From: Betaproteobacteria bacterium HGW-Betaproteobacteria-18
Lineage (GTDB): Bacteria; Pseudomonadota; Gammaproteobacteria; Burkholderiales; Burkholderiaceae_C
NCBI GenBank assembly: GCA_002842265.1
Contig: PHCO01000006.1
Span: forward strand, 1 to 42,330
Length of the DNA: 42,330 bases
Direction of reading: 5' to 3'
Position 1 is the first letter of the stretch, and every line of letters starts with the position of its first letter. The notes beneath the pieces are model-generated. The model did no database searches, was not told the DNA's origin, and saw only the letters and a program-made list of their open reading frames with translations. Below are positions 19,629-28,768 of the stretch, one piece after another. Both the position numbers and the translations under genes were made by a program.

Positions 19629-20732
19629 TCAGGCTACAAAAACGTGCGCGCGCCGGGGTGTCAGCACCAGCGTATCGCCTTCCTTGAAATCAAGTTCACG
19701 GTAATGCTGGGCCGGGATTTGGGCCTCGATGATGTCGCCACTGCCAGCAGCAGAAGCATCAAGCGGCAACAGCTCGAGCCGCGCAATCGGCCCGATCACC
19801 ATGGCGCGGGTGAGCTTGGCCACAATGCCGCGCGGCTGCTCGGTGGTGCTGTCGCCCACCACATAGCGCTGCACGTCCAGATCGTGCGGGCGCACATAGG
19901 CAAAAGCCTTGCTGTCTTGCACGTCGTGGTGCTCGGGCGTGAGCAGGCGCAGGCCTTGCTGGTCTTCACCGATGAGCATTTCACCTTCGTGCGCGCGGCC
20001 ATGGAACAGGTTCACGTCGCCCAAAAAACCATAGACGAAGGGACTGGCCGGGTGGTCCCACACCTGTTGCGGTGAGCCCACCTGCTCGACGATGCCGGCG
20101 TTCATCAGCACCACGCGGTCGGCCACTTCGAGCGCTTCTTCCTGGTCGTGGGTGACAAAAATGCTGGTCACATGCAGGTCGTCGTGCAGGCGACGCAGCC
20201 AGCGGCGCAACTCTTTGCGCACCTTGGCATCGAGTGCACCAAAGGGCTCATCGAGCAACAGCACCTGCGGCTCCACCGCCAAGGCCCGGGCCAGGGCAAT
20301 GCGCTGGCGCTGGCCGCCCGAGAGCTGCGACGGGTAACGGTCTGCCAGCCAGTCGAGTTGCACCAGACCCAGCAGGTCATGCACTTTTTGTTTGATCACG
20401 ACTTCACTCGGGCGCGTCGCCTTGGGTTTCATGCGCAGGCCAAAGGCCACGTTGTCAAACACGCTCATGTGACGAAACAGCGCATAGTGCTGAAACACAA
20501 AACCCACGTTGCGCTCACGCACATGCTTGTCGGTGGTGTCTGTGCCGTTGAACAAAATGTGGCCCTGGTCGGCGGTTTCGAGCCCGGCGATGATGCGCAA
20601 CAGCGTGGTTTTGCCGCAGCCCGAGGGGCCGAGGAGCGCCACCAGTTCACCGGATTCGATGTCCAGGTTGACGCTGCGCAGGGCGTGGAAAGTGCCAAAG
20701 TCTTTGCTGACGTTGCGGATTTCTATGCTCAT
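19629..20732 (-). CDS. cysA: Sulfate/thiosulfate ABC transporter ATP-binding protein
   Basis: Energises import of sulfate and thiosulfate through CysT/CysW. The 367-residue product starts [18 protein letters not shown], typical of CysA. Walker A GPSGCGKT (35-42), signature LSGGQ (137-141) and Walker B VLLLDEP (157-163) are intact. The C-terminal third (from about residue 240) is the regulatory TOBE-type domain. It is the last gene of the minus-strand hydrolase-sbp-cysT-cysW-cysA series, separated from cysW by 98 bases containing a REP-like palindrome, so its expression may be uncoupled from the permease genes. Confidence 0.95.
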   Translation of the reverse strand: MSIEIRNVSKDFGTFHALRSVNLDIESGELVALLGPSGCGKTTLLRIIAGLETADQGHILFNGTDTTDKHVRERNVGFVFQHYALFRHMSVFDNVAFGLRMKPKATRPSEVVIKQKVHDLLGLVQLDWLADRYPSQLSGGQRQRIALARALAVEPQVLLLDEPFGALDAKVRKELRRWLRRLHDDLHVTSIFVTHDQEEALEVADRVVLMNAGIVEQVGSPQQVWDHPASPFVYGFLGDVNLFHGRAHEGEMLIGEDQQGLRLLTPEHHDVQDSKAFAYVRPHDLDVQRYVVGDSTTEQPRGIVAKLTRAMVIGPIARLELLPLDASAAGSGDIIEAQIPAQHYRELDFKEGDTLVLTPRRAHVFVA

Positions 20733-20752
20733 TTTGTTTCTTTCTTGCTTGA

Positions 20753-20802
20753 CCGTTCGGACTGAGCTTGTCGAAGCCTTTCGACAGGCTCAAGGCGAAC
20801 GG
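20753..20802. repeat. REP-like palindrome, copy 2
   Basis: A 50-base imperfect palindrome with the core GAGCTTGTCGAAG on one arm and CTTTCGACAGGCTC on the other, bounded by CCGTTCGGACT and AAGGCGAACGG. It is homologous to 4748-4805 and 30397-30446 and lies between cysW and cysA. Confidence 0.85.
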
Positions 20803-20830
20803 AGTGAAGTTCTGTGCTTAGGGGACCAAG

Positions 20831-21721
20831 TTAGCTAGCGGCTATGGGCCGCTCCGATGGCAGCGCGGCAGCGGCCTTTTGGTCGCGCTCAAACTGCCAC
20901 TCCACCGCCGACTTGATCAACAAAGTCAGCAGTGCCAGCAAGGCCAGCAGCGAAGCCACGGTAAAGGCCGCCACCGACTGGTATTCGTTGTACAAAATCT
21001 CGACGTGCAGCGGCAGCGTGTTGGTCTGGCCGCGAATATGGCCCGAGACCACCGACACCGCGCCAAACTCGCCCATGGCGCGGGCGTTGCACAAAATCAC
21101 GCCATAGACCAAACCCCACTTGATGTTGGGCAGCGTCACATGCCAGAAGGTTTGCCATCCGGTGGCGCCCAGCACGATGGCCGCCTGCTCTTCTTCGGTG
21201 CCTTGCGCCTGCATCAGCGGAATCAGCTCGCGCGCTATGAACGGAAAGGTGACGAAGATGGTCGCCAAAATGATGCCGGGCACGGCAAACACGATTTTGA
21301 TGTCGTGCGCCATCAGCCAGGGCCCAATCCAGCCCTGCGCGCCAAACATCAGCACGTAAATCAGACCAGCCACCACGGGTGACACCGAGAACGGCAGGTC
21401 AATCAGTGTGGTCAGGAACGCCTTGCCCTTGAACTCGTACTTGGCGACCGCCCAGGCCGCCGCCACACCGAATACCAGGTTCAGTGGCACTGCTACCGCC
21501 GCAGTGATGAGCGTCAGGCGAATCGCGCTCCAGGCATCGGGTTCACGCAAGGCTTCCAGGGCCGCGGGCAGACCTTTGCGCAGCGCTTCGGTAAATACTG
21601 CTGCCAGCGGCAACAGCAAAAACAACAGCACAAAACCCAGCGCCAGGCCGATCAGCGACCAGCGCACCCAGGTGGGCTCGGTGGTACCGGCCTGTGTTTG
21701 ACGAATGGTGTGCGCGCTCAT
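20831..21721 (-). CDS. cysW: Sulfate ABC transporter permease CysW
   Basis: A 296-residue inner-membrane protein with about six hydrophobic segments. The first, near residue 25, is [21 protein letters not shown], and the EAA-loop signature that contacts CysA appears as [52 protein letters not shown] is highly characteristic of CysW. It pairs with CysT; its ATG overlaps the cysT stop by four bases (ATGA), which indicates translational coupling. Confidence 0.95.
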   Translation of the reverse strand: MSAHTIRQTQAGTTEPTWVRWSLIGLALGFVLLFLLLPLAAVFTEALRKGLPAALEALREPDAWSAIRLTLITAAVAVPLNLVFGVAAAWAVAKYEFKGKAFLTTLIDLPFSVSPVVAGLIYVLMFGAQGWIGPWLMAHDIKIVFAVPGIILATIFVTFPFIARELIPLMQAQGTEEEQAAIVLGATGWQTFWHVTLPNIKWGLVYGVILCNARAMGEFGAVSVVSGHIRGQTNTLPLHVEILYNEYQSVAAFTVASLLALLALLTLLIKSAVEWQFERDQKAAAALPSERPIAAS

Positions 21722-22599
21722 GACTTACCCCCGGCGCGGCGGCGCTGCCAGCTTTGCAGACCGTTGATGACCAGCAGCAGCACAAACGAGATGGCCAGCA
21801 TCACCGTAGCCACCGCCGTGGCGCCGGCGTAGTCGTATTGCTCCAGCTTGCCGATGATGATGAGCGGGGTAATTTCTGAAATCATGGGCATGTTGCCGGC
21901 AATAAAAATCACCGAGCCGTATTCGCCCACTGCGCGGGCAAAAGCCATGGCAAAACCGGTCAGCAGCGCGGGCGCAATGCTTGGAAAAATCACATAACGA
22001 AAGGTTTGAAAGCGCGAAGCACCCAGGCAAGTGGCGGCTTCTTCCAGCTCTTTCTCTGCGTCTTCCAACACCGGCTGGACCGTGCGCACCACAAACGGCA
22101 GGCTGATGAAGATCAGCGCAATCACGATGCCGTTGCGGTTGAAGGCCAGTTGAATACCCAGCGGCTCCAGATACTGGCCAATCCAGCCGTTGCCCGCCAG
22201 CAGCGCGGTGAGCGAAATGCCAGCCACCGCCGTGGGCAAGGCAAACGGCAAATCGACCAACGCGTCGATGATTTTTTTGCCAGGAAATTGATAGCGCACC
22301 AGCACCCAGGCCAGCAGCAGGCCAAAGAACACGTTAACCAGCGCCGCCAAAAACGCGGCGCCAAAGGTCAGCCGGTATGAGGCCACCACGCGCGGGCTGG
22401 CTACAGCCGCCCAAAACTCCACCCAGGTCAGGGTGAAGGTTTTGAACAGCAAGGCTGACAGGGGAATCAGCACAATCAGGCTGAGGTAAAACAGCGTGTA
22501 GCCCAGCGTCAGGTTGAAGCCCGGCAACACGCGTCGGGTTGGGCGCTTGGGCTGCGAACCCATGGCGCTGAGCGAGATGGAGAGAGCGGCAGTGGTCAT
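21718..22599 (-). CDS. cysT: Sulfate ABC transporter permease CysT
   Basis: Inner-membrane partner of CysW. From the ATG at 22599 the protein has 293 residues, starting [20 protein letters not shown]. The frame is open further upstream, but those codons run through a palindromic repeat and the sbp stop, so they are rejected. An ATG at 22563 is a possible shorter start; neither has a strong ribosome site. The EAA loop reads [21 protein letters not shown], and [15 protein letters not shown] is the CysT counterpart of the CysW signature. Membrane segments begin with [20 protein letters not shown]. It follows sbp by about 118 bases. Confidence 0.93.
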   Translation of the reverse strand: MTTAALSISLSAMGSQPKRPTRRVLPGFNLTLGYTLFYLSLIVLIPLSALLFKTFTLTWVEFWAAVASPRVVASYRLTFGAAFLAALVNVFFGLLLAWVLVRYQFPGKKIIDALVDLPFALPTAVAGISLTALLAGNGWIGQYLEPLGIQLAFNRNGIVIALIFISLPFVVRTVQPVLEDAEKELEEAATCLGASRFQTFRYVIFPSIAPALLTGFAMAFARAVGEYGSVIFIAGNMPMISEITPLIIIGKLEQYDYAGATAVATVMLAISFVLLLVINGLQSWQRRRAGGKS

Positions 22600-22647
22600 T
22601 GGGGAGAAGTGTTTTCTGGTGACTCGTCGTGACAGGCTTGAGGCCTT

Positions 22648-22694
22648 TGTGGGGCCGAATTCATTCGGCCAGGTCGACTGAAGTCGGCCCCACA
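22648..22694. repeat. Nested palindrome between sbp and cysT
   Basis: Outer arms TGTGGGGCCGA (22648-22658) and TCGGCCCCACA (22684-22694) are perfectly complementary over 11 bases. Inside is GGCCGAAT-TC-ATTCGGCC (22653-22670). The sequence type resembles a second REP family, distinct from the GAGCTTGTCGAAG family. As it lies between sbp and cysT it may stabilise the sbp mRNA 3' end, giving more binding protein than permease; that is inferred. Confidence 0.75.
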
Positions 22695-22717
22695 GTGGGT
22701 TCAGAACGCCAGAGTCA

Positions 22718-23716
22718 TTACTTGACGGTGTAAATCTTGTCGAACTGGCCGCCGTCATTGAAGTGCACTTTTTGCGCTTCAGACAGGGAACCAAAGTACT
22801 CGCTCACCGGGAACAAGGTCAACGGTTTGAAGGTGCTGGCGTATTTGGCCAGCACTTTTTCGCTGCGGGGGCGAATGCCGTGCTTGGCGGCAATTTCCTG
22901 CGCTTCGTCGGAATACAGGTAGTTCAGATAGGCGCGGGCCAAGTCGCCTGTGCCCTTCTTGGCCACGGTGCGTTCCACCACAGCCACCGGGTTTTCGGCA
23001 ATGATGCTGACCGACGGGTGAATGGCATCGACCTTGCCGGCGCCAAATTCGCGATCCACCGACACCACTTCAGACTCAAACGTGATCAACACATCGCCAA
23101 TATTGCGCTGCAAAAAGATGGTGGTGGCATCGCGCCCACCTTTGGCCAGCACCGGCACGTTCTTGAACAGTTTGCTGACAAATTCTGCCGCTTGGGCATC
23201 GGTGCCCCCCGTTTTTCGCACATAGCCCCAGGCGGCCAGATAGGCCATGCGGCCATTGCCACCGGTTTTGGGGTTGACCACGATCACTTTCACGTCGGGC
23301 TTGATCAGGTCGTTCCAGTCCTTGATGCCTTTGGGGTTGCCGTTGCGGGTGAGAAACAGCATGGTCGAGGTGGTGGGCGCAGCGTTGTTGGGAAAGCGCG
23401 TGGCCCAGTCCGCGGCCACGATACTGCTTTTGGCCAGAAATTCCACGTCGGTGGTGGTGTTCATGGTGACCACATCGGCGTCCAGCCCGTCGTTCACGGC
23501 GCGTGCCTGGGCGCTGGAGCCGCCATGGGCCTGGTCCACCTTGACCTCTTTGCCCGTGGTCTTTTTGTAATGGGCCACAAAGGCCGCGTTGTAGTCTTTG
23601 TAGAACTCGCGCGATACGTCGTAAGACGCATTGAGCAGGGTTTGTGCCGATACGAATTGGGTTGTTGTCAGCGCAAGGCTGGCCAGGGCCAGGGTTATTT
23701 TTTGCTTGAATTTCAT
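22718..23716 (-). CDS. sbp: Periplasmic sulfate-binding protein
   Basis: Captures sulfate (or thiosulfate) in the periplasm for CysTWA. The 332-residue precursor has a Sec signal peptide with likely cleavage after VSA at residue 24. Family signatures are ASYDVSREFYKDYN, QAHGGSSAQARAV, the ligand-site NPKTGGNGRMAYLAAWGY, and the C-terminal LYSDEAQEIAAKHGIRPR. Its place directly before cysT fits. The hydrolase gene lies 65 bases upstream on the same strand. A second, diverged paralogue is at 35324-36349. Confidence 0.95.
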   Translation of the reverse strand: MKFKQKITLALASLALTTTQFVSAQTLLNASYDVSREFYKDYNAAFVAHYKKTTGKEVKVDQAHGGSSAQARAVNDGLDADVVTMNTTTDVEFLAKSSIVAADWATRFPNNAAPTTSTMLFLTRNGNPKGIKDWNDLIKPDVKVIVVNPKTGGNGRMAYLAAWGYVRKTGGTDAQAAEFVSKLFKNVPVLAKGGRDATTIFLQRNIGDVLITFESEVVSVDREFGAGKVDAIHPSVSIIAENPVAVVERTVAKKGTGDLARAYLNYLYSDEAQEIAAKHGIRPRSEKVLAKYASTFKPLTLFPVSEYFGSLSEAQKVHFNDGGQFDKIYTVK

Positions 23717-23781
23717 GGTGTTTCCTTGTGAGTCAGATAAAAATTGATGAAGTCAGTCATGTGTTCTGCGGGCCATGCTTT

Positions 23782-24339
23782 TCAGACGGCAGCCAGATCG
23801 TGTTGTTGCCGGCTGGTGGCCTCGCTGATGAGTGACTGCAATAGCGCCAGTCCCATCGGCCAGGGGCCAAAACCGGCTTCCAGATTGATATGACCGGCGT
23901 TTTGCAGCCGCACAAATTCGCTGCCCCATGCCCGCGCATAAGCACCGGCGGTGCGCACCGGGCAATAGGGGTCGGTGTTGCTGGCCACGATGATGCTGCT
24001 GAATGGCAGACACTGGTACGGCACCGGGGCAAAGTCAGCCAGCACACTGCGGCGCTCCGGGTCGGCCGGGGCCACCAGCAAGGCGCCTGCAATGTGCGCA
24101 GTCGCAACAGGTGGCAGATGGGCGGTGGCGATGCAACCCAGGCTGTGCGCGGCAATCACCACCGGGTGGGGTTGCGCCAGAATGGTTTGCGTGATGGAGG
24201 CCAGCCAGGCTTTGCGCGACGGGCTCACCCAGTCATCTTGCTGCACCCGCACTGCGCCCGGCAGCTGGTCTGCCCACAGGCTTTGCCAGTGGCCGGGTGG
24301 CGAATCGCGCCAGCCAGGAATGATGACGATGGAGACCAT
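23782..24339 (-). CDS. RBBP9/YdeN-family serine hydrolase
   Basis: A 185-residue alpha/beta-hydrolase of the small RBBP9/YdeN family. The catalytic triad is visible: S66 in AAHSLGC, D123 in SNTDPYC, H150 in NAGHINLEAGFG. The N-terminal IIPGWRDSPPGHWQSLW is also characteristic. The substrate is unknown. It precedes sbp and is probably co-transcribed, an arrangement seen in sulfate-transport loci of related bacteria, so a role in sulfur compound use is possible but not shown. No strong ribosome site precedes the ATG. Confidence 0.85.
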   Translation of the reverse strand: MVSIVIIPGWRDSPPGHWQSLWADQLPGAVRVQQDDWVSPSRKAWLASITQTILAQPHPVVIAAHSLGCIATAHLPPVATAHIAGALLVAPADPERRSVLADFAPVPYQCLPFSSIIVASNTDPYCPVRTAGAYARAWGSEFVRLQNAGHINLEAGFGPWPMGLALLQSLISEATSRQQHDLAAV

Positions 24340-24845
24340 GGTGAAGTGCTTGGGTCAGACTCTGAAATGACAAGAAAGCGCATTGTGTGGTGCTGTGCTT
24401 AAAACGCAAACTACTCTTTTCCTATTTGTTTATTCAATATTCGGCATATAAAATCAAAAAATCAGAGGAAGTGCGCCAACAACAGAACGGGGGGTAGCGC
24501 AACTTTTCCGCGCCGAATTCAAGCTTGCAGCATCTGCGCGCATGGGCCTGGCGCTGGCCGAGCTCGCGAATCTGCCGACTCACCCGGGCTGCGAGGTGTG
24601 CAGGCTGGTAGCTACTTCGGTCAGGTTGAAGTTGCTGCGAACCGTTTCCCTGACGGACTTGAGTTGCTGAAAATTCAAACCGCCTCCAGCTTGTGGGGGT
24701 TTGGGGCGTTGTCAAACGTCGCACTGACTGCGGCGGGGTACACCGGTATCGGCAGGGTCGATTGCGTATTCATGGCGAGAATCTTAATCGGCACGAACAG
24801 AAATTCAAACTACTTTTAAGTACATTCCCAAGAGCTAAAACATCT
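24340..24845. other. Intergenic region with cysB remnant
   Basis: About 500 bases without an intact gene. It holds the promoter region of the hydrolase-sbp-cys series: an AT-rich zone with TTTAT (24429-24433) and ATAAA (24448-24452) as inverted half-sites, of the LysR-type kind. Further on is the cysB remnant at 24557-24678. The stretch 24680-24845 shows nothing recognisable. Confidence 0.5.
24557..24678 (-). pseudogene. cysB N-terminal fragment (frameshifted, truncated)
   Basis: Reverse-strand translation from a TTG at 24678 gives 32 residues that match the CysB/Cbl helix-turn-helix start: a FQQLKSVRETV beginning, then SNFNLTEVATSLHTSQPG, then a TGA at 24580-24582. Moving one base, the frame continues VSRQIRELG (24583-24557), which is the expected next part of the helix. 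One G appears lost in CCCGGGTGAG. After that nothing CysB-like remains, so the effector domain is gone. CysB regulates sulfate transport genes such as those beside it. The start codon has also changed or was always TTG. Confidence 0.75.
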
Positions 24846-25253
24846 TTACTGGATCATCTGCAAAACCACCTCGGCCGCCAGGGTGTTGCTCACCGTACAG
24901 GATGCCCTGGTCCTGGTCAACAGTTCAGCAGCCTTGTCAGGGTCAATGGCCGGTAGAGCGCGCACTTCCACTTCAAAACGGCCAAACCGATTCGTCAGGT
25001 CAGCGGCCTTGAAAGCCTTGGCAGAGACACTCAGCACACCCGGCTCCAGCGCCATGGCTTGGGCGGCCTTGCGCATGGAGATGGCAACGCAGGTGGCCAG
25101 CGAAGCCAGTATCAAATCAGACGGTGAAAGCGCGTCCGGCGCCTGACCCGCCTTGGCACGAACGCCCTGGTCCGTCTCAAAAAACACGGCTTCGTCAGCT
25201 CCCGACTGAACCAGCAGCGGGCCATAGGACTTCTGCGTTACTTTGACTTGCAT
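24846..25253 (-). CDS. OsmC-family peroxiredoxin-like protein
   Basis: The ATG at 25253 gives 135 residues; an upstream in-frame start has no family match. The two conserved OsmC/Ohr cysteines are present, C55 in LASLATCVAISMRKAA and C119 in TRASCTVSNTL. The family reduces organic hydroperoxides with thiol cofactors. The spacing and the ALSPSDLILASLATC motif are closer to the OsmC/YhfA group than to Ohr; the exact substrate is uncertain. It lies 67 bases after dctM on the same strand and could be the last gene of the TRAP operon. Confidence 0.85.
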   Translation of the reverse strand: MQVKVTQKSYGPLLVQSGADEAVFFETDQGVRAKAGQAPDALSPSDLILASLATCVAISMRKAAQAMALEPGVLSVSAKAFKAADLTNRFGRFEVEVRALPAIDPDKAAELLTRTRASCTVSNTLAAEVVLQMIQ

Positions 25254-25320
25254 GGCACATGTACCTTGTGAATTGAACTTGAAAATTCGTCGAGATGCCT
25301 CAGGCAACTGAAGCCAGCAT

Positions 25321-26610
25321 CTACACCACCAAATCCGGCAAAAAGGTGGCGATGGCCGGAAAAATCGTCAGCGCGGCCACAGCGAATAGCAGAATGATCC
25401 AATACGGCATCGCCGCGATGGCGGCCCTGCCCAAGCTCACTTCGCCATGGGTGAGCACCGTCAACACCGAGAGGTTCAAGCCCACCGGCGGCGTGAGTTG
25501 GCCCACCTCGATCAGGATCGTGATCACCACACCCAGCCAGATCGGGTCGAACCCGAGCTTCATCATCAAGGGAAAGACGATGGGCAGTGTCATCACCATC
25601 AGCGAAAGTCCGTCAAAAAAGCAGCCCAGCACCAGATAGACGATCACGATGATCAGCAAAACGGCGTACTTGCCCAGCCCACCTGCCAGCGCCGACTCCA
25701 GAATGGCCTGGGGCAAACCCAGCACACTCACCGACTGGGACAGCACGGTAGCGCCCAGCACCACAAAGCCAATGGACGAAAACAGCAGCACCGACCGAAA
25801 AATGCCGTCCACCAGCTTGCGCGGGGTCAGGTCGCCCCAGATGAAGGCAATCACCGCGGCCACCACCACCCCCACCCCCGCCGACTCGGTGGGCGTGGCA
25901 AACCCGAAAACAATGCTGCCCATGATGGCAATGATCAACGCGATCACCGGCCAGATGCGCAAGGTGCCAACAATGATGGCAAGCAGTGGCATCCGCTCGT
26001 TGTCTTTGGGGTACAGCGCCGGGTTGCGCAGGCAGGCAAAGAGAATGTAGGCCATGAACATCACCACCACCATCAGGCCCGGGACGATGCCCGAGATAAA
26101 GAGCCTGCCGATGGAGGTCTCAGTCAGTGCGCCATAAATCAGGAACGACAGGCTGGGCGGAATTAACAGGCCCAATGTGCCGCCACCCGCAAGACTGCCC
26201 ACCACGGCTTCCTTGTTGTAACCCCGCTTGACCATTTCGGGGTAAGCCACCGAGCCTACAGCGGCAGCGGTTGACATGCTGGAGCCACTGACTGCGCCAA
26301 ACATCGCGCACACGGCAATATTGGTGTGCAGCAAGCCCCCAGGAACGCGGGCAAAGACAGGTCTGAACGCGGTGTAGGCACGCTGGCTGATGCCGCTGTG
26401 CAGCAATATCTCACCCAGCAAAATGAACAAGGGAATGGCGCTTAAGGTGAACGAATTGAAGACGTTCCATATCGCATTGACTGCCAGCGATGTCGCCCCA
26501 TTGGCAAAGTAGTGCAACAGGAAAAAGCCGGTCAGACCCAGCGCAGCACCCAGTGCTGCACCGCTCGCCGCCGTGGCGATCAACAAGGAAGAAAATACCG
26601 TCAGGAACAT
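25321..26610 (-). CDS. dctM: TRAP transporter large permease (DctM)
   Basis: The 429-residue, strongly hydrophobic protein with a dozen or so membrane segments forms the translocation channel of a tripartite ATP-independent periplasmic transporter driven by an ion gradient. Typical DctM landmarks are FTLSAIPLFILLGEILLHSG near residue 55, GAVSGSSMSTAAAVGSVAYPEM, GGTLGLLIPPSLSFLIYG and QLTPPVGLNLSVL. The start at 26610 is chosen because upstream codons overlap dctQ. The gap to dctQ is 35 bases. The substrate is a carboxylate-type compound, identity unknown. Confidence 0.93.
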   Translation of the reverse strand: MFLTVFSSLLIATAASGAALGAALGLTGFFLLHYFANGATSLAVNAIWNVFNSFTLSAIPLFILLGEILLHSGISQRAYTAFRPVFARVPGGLLHTNIAVCAMFGAVSGSSMSTAAAVGSVAYPEMVKRGYNKEAVVGSLAGGGTLGLLIPPSLSFLIYGALTETSIGRLFISGIVPGLMVVVMFMAYILFACLRNPALYPKDNERMPLLAIIVGTLRIWPVIALIIAIMGSIVFGFATPTESAGVGVVVAAVIAFIWGDLTPRKLVDGIFRSVLLFSSIGFVVLGATVLSQSVSVLGLPQAILESALAGGLGKYAVLLIIVIVYLVLGCFFDGLSLMVMTLPIVFPLMMKLGFDPIWLGVVITILIEVGQLTPPVGLNLSVLTVLTHGEVSLGRAAIAAMPYWIILLFAVAALTIFPAIATFLPDLVV

Positions 26611-26645
26611 GTCCGATGCCCTATGAAGTGCTGTCCATGGCGAGG

Positions 26646-27164
26646 TTAATCGCCCGGTCTGGTCTGATGGAACGACGTATTTTCGTCGCCCACAATGACC
26701 TGGACGATGACGATCAACGCGCACAGCGTGAGGGAAATGGGCAACACCGCCATCCAGGGGGCCAAGCGCAGGCTGGCGGCATCGGTCTTGATGTTGCGCC
26801 TGAAAGCAAATTCAAGCCACGGAATGGCCTCGATGGTGAACCAGACGCAAAACGCCACAGTCACGATGGCGGCCAGCACCGCCAGAACGGCCCGCCCCCG
26901 TTGTGACAAAAAATGGGCCAGAAATGTAACCCTCACATGAGTGCCTTGCTGGGTCACCATCGGGAGCGCCAGGAACAACGAGGCCCCCAGCAGCAAGCCC
27001 ACCAGCTCTTCGGTGTAGTACAGGGGTGAATCTGCCACCCTGCGCATCACCACGCTGGCCAGGATGATGCCCACAATCACGAACAGCGCCAGCGCAGCCA
27101 GTGCAGCGAAAAACCGGGCCAACTGACGCAGCCCGGTCTCCACCTTTTTGACGAAATCAAACAT
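26646..27164 (-). CDS. dctQ: TRAP transporter small permease (DctQ)
   Basis: A 172-residue protein with four membrane helices, the standard layout of the small TRAP subunit that joins the binding protein to DctM. The YTEELVGLLLGASLFLALP segment, followed by a THVRVTFL motif, is typical. The C-terminal tail is polar. It lies 31 bases after dctP and 35 bases before dctM in the same operon. Confidence 0.9.
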   Translation of the reverse strand: MFDFVKKVETGLRQLARFFAALAALALFVIVGIILASVVMRRVADSPLYYTEELVGLLLGASLFLALPMVTQQGTHVRVTFLAHFLSQRGRAVLAVLAAIVTVAFCVWFTIEAIPWLEFAFRRNIKTDAASLRLAPWMAVLPISLTLCALIVIVQVIVGDENTSFHQTRPGD

Positions 27165-27195
27165 CCATCAAGCAGCTGTTCAGCTGGCAAATCGC

Positions 27196-28206
27196 CTAGC
27201 GACCCATGGCCTTGAGGACGCGTTCACGGTAGCCGGGGGCCTTGCCGCCGGCTTCGGTAGCCAGCTCGGCCCAGGTCGCCGATACAGCATCCAGAAACTG
27301 TTTGCGATCAGCCTCAGGGAAATCACCCAGCCAGTTCACACCCTTTTTCTTCAGCTCTTCACGGGCTGCCAGCTCACGCTGGTGGTCAGCCGAGTATTCA
27401 TTGGTGCGATTCCAGGTGTCTTCTGCGGCCTTGGTGATGGCACTGCGCTGCTCCTGCGGCAACGCATTCCATTTGGTGGTGGCGATGCCCAGTGCGTAAG
27501 GGCCGGACGGCATCGGGTACAGGAAAGCACCGTACTTGGCGACTTCATGCATGTTCACCGTGTGGGCATACAACGCCGGGTACACAGCGCAGTCCACCAC
27601 GCCGGTTTTCATCGCCACATACATGTCAGCCTGGCCAATGATCTGGGCAGCGATGCCCAGGCGCTTGAAAGATGCAACCTGCTCTTTGGACCAGACGCGC
27701 AACTTTTTGGACTTCAACTCGGCCAGTGACTTGATCGGCTGATCACGGCAAAAAATGGAGGCTTCCAGCATGGGAATGGCGAGGTAGCCAGTGGCGGTAA
27801 TGCCCCAGTCTTTGAGTTCATCGTCATAAATCTGGCGCACCACGGGCAACGCCCGCTTGAGTTCTTCGACCGTGCCGATCGAGCCTTGCACCAGCACGAT
27901 GCCGAGTGCGGGTGCGTCACGCGACACATAGTTGGCCCAGATCAGGCTCATGTCCACGGCACCCTTGGGCAGCACCTGCAACACGTCGGCATCCTTGATG
28001 CCCAGAGAACCACCGTTGTGCAACTTGATGGTGACAACACCACCGCTGTTTTTGGCCACGTCTTCGGCGAACTTCGCCAGTTCCTTGGTCTCAGGCCGGG
28101 TTTCCGGTAGCGGGTTGTTAAAGCGCAGTTCCGCCGCACTGGCGGCCACTGCCAAAGCGCCCGAGCCGATCAGCCCTACGACAACACGTTGAATAAATTT
28201 CTTCAT
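27196..28206 (-). CDS. dctP: TRAP transporter periplasmic solute-binding protein (DctP)
   Basis: A 336-residue precursor with a Sec signal peptide (cleavage near ASA, residue 24). It belongs to the DctP/TAXI-free TRAP family: ETKELAKFAEDVAKNSGG, NGGSLGIKDADVLQVL, and the conserved arginine region in KSKKLRVWSKEQVASFKRLG. Such proteins capture organic acids and related anions. The ligand cannot be read from the sequence. AAGGA precedes the ATG by 9 bases. It is the first gene of the minus-strand dctPQM operon, divergent from an SRPBCC gene with a 97-base spacer that must hold both promoters. Confidence 0.92.
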   Translation of the reverse strand: MKKFIQRVVVGLIGSGALAVAASAAELRFNNPLPETRPETKELAKFAEDVAKNSGGVVTIKLHNGGSLGIKDADVLQVLPKGAVDMSLIWANYVSRDAPALGIVLVQGSIGTVEELKRALPVVRQIYDDELKDWGITATGYLAIPMLEASIFCRDQPIKSLAELKSKKLRVWSKEQVASFKRLGIAAQIIGQADMYVAMKTGVVDCAVYPALYAHTVNMHEVAKYGAFLYPMPSGPYALGIATTKWNALPQEQRSAITKAAEDTWNRTNEYSADHQRELAAREELKKKGVNWLGDFPEADRKQFLDAVSATWAELATEAGGKAPGYRERVLKAMGR

Positions 28207-28303
28207 ATGGCTTTTTCCTTGTAGGGTGAAATTGAAAAATGCATGGCGTGTCATTTTGACAGCTGCATGCTATCGTCAAAGAATTTATTCTCTGACACAA
28301 AAA

Positions 28304-28759
28304 ATGGTGACCATTATTCGATCTGCGCATATAGACATCAAACCCTCGCAAGCCTGGGCACTGATTCGCGATTTCAACGCCATGCCTGCCTGGAACGATA
28401 CGGTACGCGAATCACGCATTGAAGACGGGCCAGCAGACCGGGTGGGCTGTCGTCGCGTGCTGGTGTTTGATGATGGCGGTATCTGGACCCACCAGTTGAC
28501 GGGCCTGTCTGATGCCGACATGAAACTGCAGTACAGCATCGTCGGCAGCCCCCAGCCAATGCGCATCCCGGTTTGGAACTACCGCGCCGAACTGCGTGTG
28601 ATCCCGGGCAAGGGCAGTGCACCAACAACCACCGAAAACGCTTGCACTGTTGAATGGCGGGCCGATTTTGAAACCGGGCACGTCGAAGAAATGACGCTGC
28701 GAGCGGGACAGGTTTTTGACCGCGGACTGGTCGGACTGCGTGCACGATTGCAGACGTGA
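28304..28759 (+). CDS. SRPBCC (polyketide cyclase/START-like) family protein
   Basis: From the ATG at 28304 the protein has 151 residues and the pattern of small SRPBCC proteins: a beta strand with an HIDIKPSQAWALIRDFNAMPAWNDTV start, a middle WTHQLTGLSDADMKLQYSIV sheet, and a C-terminal helix (AGQVFDRGLVGLRARLQT). These proteins bind hydrophobic ligands in a pocket; the ligand is unknown. The codons before 28304 form an open frame without family similarity. No strong ribosome site is visible. It is divergent from dctP and ends 9 bases from the convergent sulfhydrylase gene. Confidence 0.75.
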   Translation: MVTIIRSAHIDIKPSQAWALIRDFNAMPAWNDTVRESRIEDGPADRVGCRRVLVFDDGGIWTHQLTGLSDADMKLQYSIVGSPQPMRIPVWNYRAELRVIPGKGSAPTTTENACTVEWRADFETGHVEEMTLRAGQVFDRGLVGLRARLQT

Positions 28760-28768
28760 AATATGCGT

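Noticed and set aside
22600-22794. N-terminal extension of CysT by 65 codons
   Set aside because: It runs through the palindrome and the sbp 3' end, and no ribosome site supports it.
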